Source: Thermaerobacter marianensis (GTDB lineage: Bacteria > Bacillota > Sulfobacillia > DYIH01 > DYIG01). Taken from it: a stretch of 10,219 nucleotides of DNA. Positions 5,042 through 10,219 of this stretch are shown here, one piece after another (the stretch's first letter is position 1; each line of letters starts with the position of its first letter). The stretch spans positions 1 to 10,219 of the forward strand of contig DYIG01000044.1 in NCBI GenBank assembly GCA_020723725.1. Direction: 5' to 3'. The notes below the pieces were generated by a model that made no database searches, was not told where the DNA came from, and saw nothing but the letters and a program-made list of their open reading frames with translations. A program made the position numbers and the translations under genes.

Positions 5042-5629
5042 ATGGTGGACAAAAATTCAGAGGATCACGCCAACACAATAAAGGCATTGCCGAAACGAAT
5101 GACCTACGAGGAGTTTATGAGCCTCCCCGAGGATAACCGGCGGTGCGAACTGCTCTCTGGTTGGGTTGTAAGGGAACCTTCCCCGGGCCAACTCCACCAA
5201 GCGGTGGTGGTGAATCTGTGCTGGCTTTTCAGGGATCACACCCGACGCACGGGCAAGGGCCAGGTATATACGGGTCCTTTTGATACGGTCCTTTCCGCGA
5301 AAGACGTGGTTCAACCGGATTTAATCTATATAACTGCCAACCGCACCGATATCATTACATCCAAAAACGTCGAAGGGGCGCCGGACCTTGCCATTGAGGT
5401 AATTTCACCGTATTCTGCGCGCAAGGATCGTATACTTCGCCTTAACCTATATGCCAGGGCCGGTATTCGTGAGTACTGGCTCGTTAACCCTCAGGAGAAA
5501 ACCGTTGAAGTCTTCACCCTCTCAGGAAACGGGTATGAAAAATTGGGCTGCTTCACACCCGGCACACCAATCAGATCCCGTATTCTGCCGGACTTTTCAC
5601 CTGATGCAACAGACGTCTTCCGGGTTTGA
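5042..5629 (+). CDS. Uma2-family (DUF820) PD-(D/E)XK nuclease-like protein
   Basis: A 195-residue protein of normal length for Uma2. Family landmarks in order: MTYEEFMSLPEDN, then ELLSGWVV (E36), SPGQLHQAVVVNL, the acidic active-site pair PDL (D93) and DLAIEVISP (E119), and YARAGIREYWLVNP, the conserved GVxEYWxVDP strand. The lysine normally four residues before the YA tyrosine is arginine here (R133, before Y137), so the active site may be atypical. The fold belongs to the PD-(D/E)XK nucleases. The biological role of the family is poorly known and no substrate can be inferred. The start is ATG 5042; the nearest purine-rich site (AAGGG) lies 13 nt upstream, longer than usual. It has its own extended -10 promoter and ends 4 nt from the converging kinase gene, with no room for a terminator. 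Confidence 0.88.
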   Translation: MVDKNSEDHANTIKALPKRMTYEEFMSLPEDNRRCELLSGWVVREPSPGQLHQAVVVNLCWLFRDHTRRTGKGQVYTGPFDTVLSAKDVVQPDLIYITANRTDIITSKNVEGAPDLAIEVISPYSARKDRILRLNLYARAGIREYWLVNPQEKTVEVFTLSGNGYEKLGCFTPGTPIRSRILPDFSPDATDVFRV

Positions 5630-5633
5630 CTTT

Positions 5634-6824
5634 TCATCCCGCAACCCCGCAAACCTTGGATGGGATGTCTCGGAACTTAAGGGAAGAAGCAATCGATGCC
5701 GAGACGGGGAACTTGATCACCACTGTAGTGCCTTCCCCCTCTACCGAATCCACTATCAATTCCCCGCCATGGTGCTTCATTATCTGGTAAGAGACAGCCA
5801 GGCCAAGCCCCGTGCCTTGAGCCTTTGTGGTAAAAAACGGTTCAAAAACCCGGTCCAAGACATCAGCCGACATACCGTGGCCCTGGTCACGGAAACAAAT
5901 AAGTACGGAGCTATCTTCAGGGTTGTGCTTGGCGGTTATATAAAGGTTACCCCTGCCATCCATTGCTTCACAGGCATTTATCAGTATGTTTAAAAATACC
6001 TGCTTGATCTGGGAGAGATCCATTTTAACCGGAGGCAAACCCGGGTCCAGATCCATGACAAAATTGACCCCGCTGAACTCTAAACGCTTGTCTATCAGTG
6101 ACATGGATTCATGCAACAGGGCGCCTATATCCCCTGGAACAAGGGCCAGTTTCTTTGGTTTAAGCAGGAGCATGCGCTCTACAATCCCGTTAATGCGGTC
6201 TACCTCGTTGACGACCGCGTCGGCGTAATCCCGATCATCCGGGTGGTGAATGGCTAAAGCCTGCACGAAATAACGCACAGCGGCCAGCGGGTTGCGGATC
6301 TCATGGGCGGCCGCCGCTGCTAGCTGTCCGAGGAAACGCAGCTTGTCTTCTTTTTTTACCCTGTCTTGCAACGCTTTGAGTTTAAGCAGGGAACGGACCC
6401 TTACCAGGAGTTCCACCTTATTGACCGGTCGGCTTAGAAAATCGTCCGCGCCCGCTTCCAGGCCTTTTATCCTATCCTTGGGGTCGGTCAGGGCCGTGAT
6501 CATTACTATGGGGATGCTGCTGGTCTCTACGCTGGCCTTTAGAAGTCGACAGACTTCAAATCCGTCCATCTGAGGGAGCATGATATCTAACAGAATGAGG
6601 TCCGGGGATTCCTGCCTTACCATCTCAAGTGCATTAATGCCTGTCCTGGCAGTTACAACCCTGCAATTTAGCGGGAAGAGCATTGCCTCAAGTAATTTAA
6701 GGTTCCTTTCCTCGTCATCCACAATGAGAACCGTCTGATACGCAGGGTTATAGTCTAAACCACAGACCTCCAAACCCGCTCCCCCTGTTTCCCAGACATG
6801 ACCTTTTGCCGAATCCCCAGTCAT
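5634..6824 (-). CDS. Soluble receiver-histidine kinase (REC-HisKA-HATPase_c)
   Basis: A 396-residue cytosolic kinase with an N-terminal receiver followed by a transmitter. The receiver (about 30-145) has D36-D37, phosphoacceptor D80 in LLDIMLPQMDG, and T110. The usual KP lysine is arginine (R132 in LSRPVN). The HisKA box is AAAHEIRNPL with H174. HATPase_c has NILINACEAMD (N283), RDQGHGM (D313), FEPFFTTK and GTGLGL. There is no membrane segment, so input comes through the receiver: another kinase probably tunes it, perhaps the hybrid kinase upstream. The HEIRNPL box resembles NtrB-type and Bacillota sporulation kinases. The start is ATG 6824, with AAGGGG 9 nt upstream. A TTG at 6869 would lie inside the promoter -10, so it is rejected. 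The partner regulator is not in the window. Confidence 0.93.
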   Translation of the reverse strand: MTGDSAKGHVWETGGAGLEVCGLDYNPAYQTVLIVDDEERNLKLLEAMLFPLNCRVVTARTGINALEMVRQESPDLILLDIMLPQMDGFEVCRLLKASVETSSIPIVMITALTDPKDRIKGLEAGADDFLSRPVNKVELLVRVRSLLKLKALQDRVKKEDKLRFLGQLAAAAAHEIRNPLAAVRYFVQALAIHHPDDRDYADAVVNEVDRINGIVERMLLLKPKKLALVPGDIGALLHESMSLIDKRLEFSGVNFVMDLDPGLPPVKMDLSQIKQVFLNILINACEAMDGRGNLYITAKHNPEDSSVLICFRDQGHGMSADVLDRVFEPFFTTKAQGTGLGLAVSYQIMKHHGGELIVDSVEGEGTTVVIKFPVSASIASSLKFRDIPSKVCGVAG

Positions 6825-6868
6825 ATCCTTGATCCCCTTCCCGAGATTGCCATGGAATTTCTTACCCA

Positions 6869-6897
6869 ATTATCGATAATGGGCCTCGGTTTGTTAA
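6869..6897 (-). promoter_or_regulatory. Sigma-A-like promoter of the REC-kinase gene with palindromic -10
   Basis: On the minus strand TTAACA (6892-6897, 5 of 6) and GATAAT (6869-6874, 5 of 6) are 17 bp apart. The -10 lies within ATTATCGATAAT (6869-6880), a perfect 12-bp palindrome that could hold a repressor or be chance. The predicted start near 6862 gives a leader of about 38 nt to ATG 6824. Confidence 0.6.
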
Positions 6898-6907
6898 GGG
6901 GCAGCTA

Positions 6908-6931
6908 AAGGCCCGGTGAAGACCGGGCCTT
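6908..6931 (-). terminator. Strong hairpin after the receiver gene, probable terminator
   Basis: AAGGCCCGGT and ACCGGGCCTT form a perfect GC-rich 10-bp stem with a 4-nt loop, starting 23 bp after the receiver stop on the minus strand. Only a short T stretch follows (CCTTTAG), so termination may be partial. It separates the kinase-receiver operon from the next promoter. Confidence 0.55.
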
Positions 6932-6954
6932 GTAAAATGCTATTACAGACTGTA

Positions 6955-7314
6955 TTACTTCATAAAACTGGCTACAATACGGGGGAGATCTCTGGTGTTA
7001 ATGGGCTTCGTCAGGTACCCGTCCAACCCGGCTTGCATTGCCCTTTCCCGGTCTTGCTCCATGGCAAAGGCCGATATGGCAACAACCGGGGTGCAGCACG
7101 ACTCACCTTCTTTTATCATCATGGTAGCCGTTAGCCCGTCCACTTCAGGCAACTGTATGAGAACCAGGTCCGGTTTCTCGCTTCTGACCAGTTCAACTGC
7201 TTCAAGACCATGGGTCGCCTCAAGAACCCTGTAACCATAAGCCTCCAATACATCCTTAACAAGTTTGAGGGAATCCTTGTTGTCATCCACAACCAGAACA
7301 GTCTTCTCGAACAT
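6955..7314 (-). CDS. Single-domain receiver protein lacking the phosphoacceptor aspartate (pseudo-receiver)
   Basis: A 119-residue protein with only a CheY-like receiver fold: MFEKTVLVVDDNKD (D10-D11, the metal-binding acids), the strand KPDLVL, then IQLPEVDGLTATMMIK, ISAFAM (S81 at the Thr/Ser switch) and GYLTKPIN (K103). Related receivers read DLxLMDIQLPxMDG. Here DLVL joins IQLPEVDG directly, so the Met-Asp pair is absent (codons 52/53, near 7158). With no aspartate at that spot, normal phosphorylation is not expected. All other hallmarks survive, arguing for a maintained protein rather than a decayed one, though a recent 6-nt loss is possible. The start is ATG 7314, with GAGGGTG about 5 nt upstream inside the end of the kinase gene. 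The 4-nt gap to the kinase stop implies coupled translation. It may bind or titrate the hybrid kinase rather than receive phosphate. Confidence 0.88.
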   Translation of the reverse strand: MFEKTVLVVDDNKDSLKLVKDVLEAYGYRVLEATHGLEAVELVRSEKPDLVLIQLPEVDGLTATMMIKEGESCCTPVVAISAFAMEQDRERAMQAGLDGYLTKPINTRDLPRIVASFMK

Positions 7315-7318
7315 CGGT

Positions 7319-10219
7319 TCACCCTCGCTTAAGGACGTTACTGACCTCGGACAGGAAGCCCTCACGGTCAAAACCGCACTTGCGGGCAAGGTGTTCCACA
7401 CGTCCATTTATCCTGTTGATGTCCTCCGTGGTCAGATCCTTGGCTGTGACAACTATTATGGGGATGCTGCTGGTGGAAGGGTTGGCCTTCAGCCTGTCTA
7501 TGACCTCAAACCCATCGACCTCGGGCATCATCAGGTCCAGGAGTATAAGGTCCGGCTTCATCTCTTCCGCTACCCTTATCCCTTCTTCTCCCCCATAAGC
7601 GGGCAAGACCTCAAAACCCATGGGCTCAAGGGTCGAGGAAATGATCTCTACGGCGTTATGGTCGTCGTCTATAGAGAGGATCCTTACCGTGCGCTGGCGG
7701 ACCTTGGTAGTGAAACTGAGGGATTGCAACCGGCCGACAAGGGCTTTGCGGTCTATCGGTTTGACAAGGTAGTCGGCAACCCCCAGGGCGTACCCGCGGC
7801 TGGGGGTATCCACTATGGAAACCACCAGTACAGGTATGTCACGGGTCTCGGGATTCTCCTTCAACTGTGCAAGGACTGACCATCCATCTATGTCGGGGAG
7901 GATGATATCAAGGGTGATAGCTGACGGTTTAACCTCTTGCGCCATGCGCAATCCATCCTGGCCTGTCCTGGCAACCTCAACCCTGTAGCCGGCGCCCATG
8001 AGATAGAGCCCGAGCAGTTCGGCTGCCTGCGGCTCGTCCTCAATGATTAGTATGGTGGAGGTCGACTGCAAATCACGGACATCAGCCGACTCCAAGGTGG
8101 CAGCGGCCTCTTGCTTTAAATAGACCCCTGGGAGTTGGCCCGCAGGCACCGAACGACTTAAAGGGTCTCCGTGGTGGGTTGGCAAAACAAAAGTAAAGAC
8201 GCTCCCCTTTCCAGGTTCGCTCTTAACCCGGATATGACCTCCGTGCATCTCTACGAAACGACGGGTCAGGGCCAGGCCCAGCCCGGCACCTTCAAATTTC
8301 CGCGCATAGGTCCCATCAACCTGTCTGAACTCCTCAAAGATCCGATCGATTTCCTCGGGGGGAATACCAATGCCTGTATCGGCCACTGAAACCTCAACCA
8401 ACCCTCCGTCAACGGTTCCTTTTTCGGCGCCGAGCCCAACCTCCGGCCGTGGCAATACCCTTGCCGAGACACTGATTAGGCCGCCTTCTGGAGTGAATTT
8501 CACCGCGTTGGAGAGGAGATTGAACATTATCTGTTTGACCTTCCGTTCATCGGCGACGATAAAACCCACTTCGTTATCCAGTTCCAGGGTGACATCAACA
8601 CCCTTTTTCCTTGCCATGTCCCTGATGACACTGAGGCTGTGCTGCAGCACATCTGGGAGTGATATCTCAGACAAAGCCAATTCCATCCTGCCGGCCTCTA
8701 TCTTGGAGAGGTCCAAGATATCATTGATCAGGGACAGGAGGTGATTGCCGCTTTCAAGAATGCTATTTACATATTCATCCTGCTTCTCGTTCAAGGCGCC
8801 AAAGACCTTATCCGCCAGGACTTCTGAGAAACCTATAATGGCGTTGAGCGGTGTCCTCAGTTCATGGGACATATTAGCCAGAAACTGAGACTTGAGCCGA
8901 CTGGCATTCTCCAGTTCCCGGTTCTTGTCCTCCAATTCGGAACTCTTCTCCGCAAGGTTACGAGCCAGTTGTTTTATGGAACGGTATTGGTCAATGTTAT
9001 TCAGGGCAATGCCCAGCTGCAAGGCTACGTTATTTGCCAGTTCCAATACATCGCCTGTGAAGCCGCCTGCGGAAGCGAGGACCATAACTCCAAGGATCCT
9101 CCCCTGAAAGCTGATGGGTATAGCAGCCACTTCCTTAGGCCTAACCATTCCAATCCCGGTGCTGAGGACATAGGGCGTGTCTTGCGGTAAATCCCGGACG
9201 ACAACAGGCTTTTTCCCGGTAACAGCCTGCCCTACCAAACCCTCACCAGGCTTGTACCTGGGTAGCGCATCCTTATCGAGGGCATAGGCTGCGGCCGGCT
9301 GCAACCCCCCTGACCAATCGTCCTGGACATATATGGCGCCCACACAGACCCCAACCGCTGAGAAATGAGGAAGAAGGTCGTTCAACAAACGATCCCTGTC
9401 AAGGGTTGAATTCAAAAACGCCACCGTTGAGGAATAGAGCCGTTGAAGAGACTCTTTTCGTTCCAGACTCTGCCGTTCTGACTGCAGGTTGGCCAGGGCG
9501 CTTTCCAAATCAATCGTCCGCAGGGCAACTTTACGTTCAAGCTCTGAATATAGATCCTTTAGACGGCTAGCCATCTCGTTGAGGCTGGCGGCAAGGTTGG
9601 TAACCTCCACCGGCCCCTCGATATCGATCCGGCGGTCAAATTCCCCACCAGCCATAAGTTGTGCTGTTCCCTGTATGGCTTCAATGGGCCTGGAGAGGCG
9701 GCGGGCAAGCCAGTTAGCAGCGATAAGGATAAGCGCTGAGGCAAGTAAGATCATGAGAATGGTGGAATAGAAAAGTCTGGTTATGGGATCAATAACGTCC
9801 GTAGCCTTAAACTCTGACACAAAAACCCATCCGGTATCGGGAATGAGTATGGAGGAGCCCATAACCTCTATTCCTTCGTAATTGCTATAGAAACCACTAT
9901 GCTTCCCGTTCCGGATTGCCAATTGAATTGCCTCGGTACTGATTCCCTTAATACCTTCAAAACCGTCCCTTGAACTGGTAACCTTATGGCCTTTAGAGTT
10001 GACAATATAAGTTTCCCCTACCTCATGCAGACCCTCAGGCCTCAGGATCAATTCATCATGAAGGTTGAAACGGAAGGTCATACTCACAAAACCGATTAGA
10101 CCCTGATCGGATCCTACAATAGGCGCAATCACGTTGTAATTGGAGGAGTTAGATTCCTCCCCATTTGAGTCGATGACAATTGAACCTTTCCTGGCTGCAA
10201 CCAGGGACTGAACATATGA
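7319..10219 (-). CDS. Membrane hybrid histidine kinase with Cache, HAMP, GAF and two receivers, N-terminus outside window
   Basis: A 966-residue fragment; the frame stays open to the right edge, so the true start is beyond it. Order, numbering from the edge: extracytoplasmic Cache-type sensor (1-145, with a GWVFVSEF strand), membrane helix (about 150-172), HAMP (170-223), coiled coil, GAF (262-412), coiled coil, HisKA with H452 in ANMSHELRTPLN, and HATPase_c with N571 (NLLSNAVKFT), D614 (DTGIGI), FEEFRQVD and GAGLGL. Two receivers follow: REC1 (722-836; acids E727/D728, phosphoacceptor D771, K820) and REC2 (846-964; D851/D852, D895 in LLDLMMPEVDG, T925, with an ARKCG end in place of KP). Both phosphoacceptors are present. 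No Hpt domain is visible, so an outside Hpt or receiver is needed. It probably senses a small extracellular ligand. The GTG at 10132 is internal. A single-domain receiver follows 4 nt after the stop. Confidence 0.95.
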   Translation of the reverse strand, partial: SYVQSLVAARKGSIVIDSNGEESNSSNYNVIAPIVGSDQGLIGFVSMTFRFNLHDELILRPEGLHEVGETYIVNSKGHKVTSSRDGFEGIKGISTEAIQLAIRNGKHSGFYSNYEGIEVMGSSILIPDTGWVFVSEFKATDVIDPITRLFYSTILMILLASALILIAANWLARRLSRPIEAIQGTAQLMAGGEFDRRIDIEGPVEVTNLAASLNEMASRLKDLYSELERKVALRTIDLESALANLQSERQSLERKESLQRLYSSTVAFLNSTLDRDRLLNDLLPHFSAVGVCVGAIYVQDDWSGGLQPAAAYALDKDALPRYKPGEGLVGQAVTGKKPVVVRDLPQDTPYVLSTGIGMVRPKEVAAIPISFQGRILGVMVLASAGGFTGDVLELANNVALQLGIALNNIDQYRSIKQLARNLAEKSSELEDKNRELENASRLKSQFLANMSHELRTPLNAIIGFSEVLADKVFGALNEKQDEYVNSILESGNHLLSLINDILDLSKIEAGRMELALSEISLPDVLQHSLSVIRDMARKKGVDVTLELDNEVGFIVADERKVKQIMFNLLSNAVKFTPEGGLISVSARVLPRPEVGLGAEKGTVDGGLVEVSVADTGIGIPPEEIDRIFEEFRQVDGTYARKFEGAGLGLALTRRFVEMHGGHIRVKSEPGKGSVFTFVLPTHHGDPLSRSVPAGQLPGVYLKQEAAATLESADVRDLQSTSTILIIEDEPQAAELLGLYLMGAGYRVEVARTGQDGLRMAQEVKPSAITLDIILPDIDGWSVLAQLKENPETRDIPVLVVSIVDTPSRGYALGVADYLVKPIDRKALVGRLQSLSFTTKVRQRTVRILSIDDDHNAVEIISSTLEPMGFEVLPAYGGEEGIRVAEEMKPDLILLDLMMPEVDGFEVIDRLKANPSTSSIPIIVVTAKDLTTEDINRINGRVEHLARKCGFDREGFLSEVSNVLKRG

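Noticed and set aside
6867..6869. TTG at 6869 as start of the receiver-kinase
   Set aside because: It has no ribosome site and lies in the predicted -10; ATG 6824 has AAGGGG upstream.
7315..7407. Longer receiver protein starting near 7407
   Set aside because: That extension overlaps the kinase 3' end in another frame; ATG 7314 has a good ribosome site and starts right at the receiver fold.
6505..7475. Shared 18-nt TATGGGGATGCTGCTGGT at about 6507 and 7457 as a mobile or regulatory repeat
   Set aside because: Both copies encode the same SSIPI strand of homologous receiver domains, so it reflects domain paralogy.
10130..10132. GTG at 10132 as the start of the hybrid kinase
   Set aside because: The frame is open to the window edge with Cache-like sequence upstream, and a membrane kinase with this sensor needs an N-terminal membrane helix not seen here.

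Overview
The window looks like chromosomal DNA of an anaerobic, spore-forming Bacillota, probably a Peptococcaceae/Clostridia relative. This is inferred from the gene families, not from a database match. Supporting signs are purine-rich Shine-Dalgarno sites, frequent GTG/TTG starts, a short-lobed lipoprotein signal, a cytosolic-type LysM protein of spore-coat style, sigma-A-like promoters, an Uma2 protein and several multidomain kinases. Coding DNA is moderately GC-rich. The intergenic stretches near 1025-1236 and 2296-2596 are clearly AT-rich. No rRNA, tRNA, CRISPR array or insertion sequence was seen.

Left part (1-2596): an ArsR-type repressor and a calcineurin-like phosphoesterase form a GTGA-overlapping minus-strand pair, the second running off the left edge. 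A small XRE-type regulator lies divergent to them on the plus strand. It converges on a stand-alone EAL-domain protein (cyclic di-GMP turnover or sensing). Two related palindromes, one upstream of the XRE gene and one upstream of the EAL gene, suggest shared control. A plus-strand intrinsic terminator at 2556-2598 ends a transcript with no convincing gene.

Middle part (2597-5629): a 502-residue lipoprotein of unknown function (minus) is divergent from a three-LysM, proline-linked, cysteine-paired protein (plus). The latter ends at a strong terminator, and an extended -10 promoter right after it drives an Uma2-family PD-(D/E)XK protein.

Right part (5634-10219, all minus): a large membrane hybrid histidine kinase (Cache-TM-HAMP-GAF-HisKA-HATPase-REC-REC, N-terminus outside the window) is followed 4 nt later by a single-domain receiver. 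A hairpin and a new promoter then precede a soluble REC-HisKA-HATPase kinase. The striking feature is that the single-domain receiver lacks the phosphoacceptor aspartate: two residues are missing exactly where the usual Met-Asp would be, so it cannot be an ordinary phosphorylated output protein.

Taken together, this is a signalling-rich neighbourhood (metal/metalloid-type repressor, XRE regulator, c-di-GMP, two kinases) beside probable envelope/spore proteins. A link to sporulation or surface-life decisions is inference.
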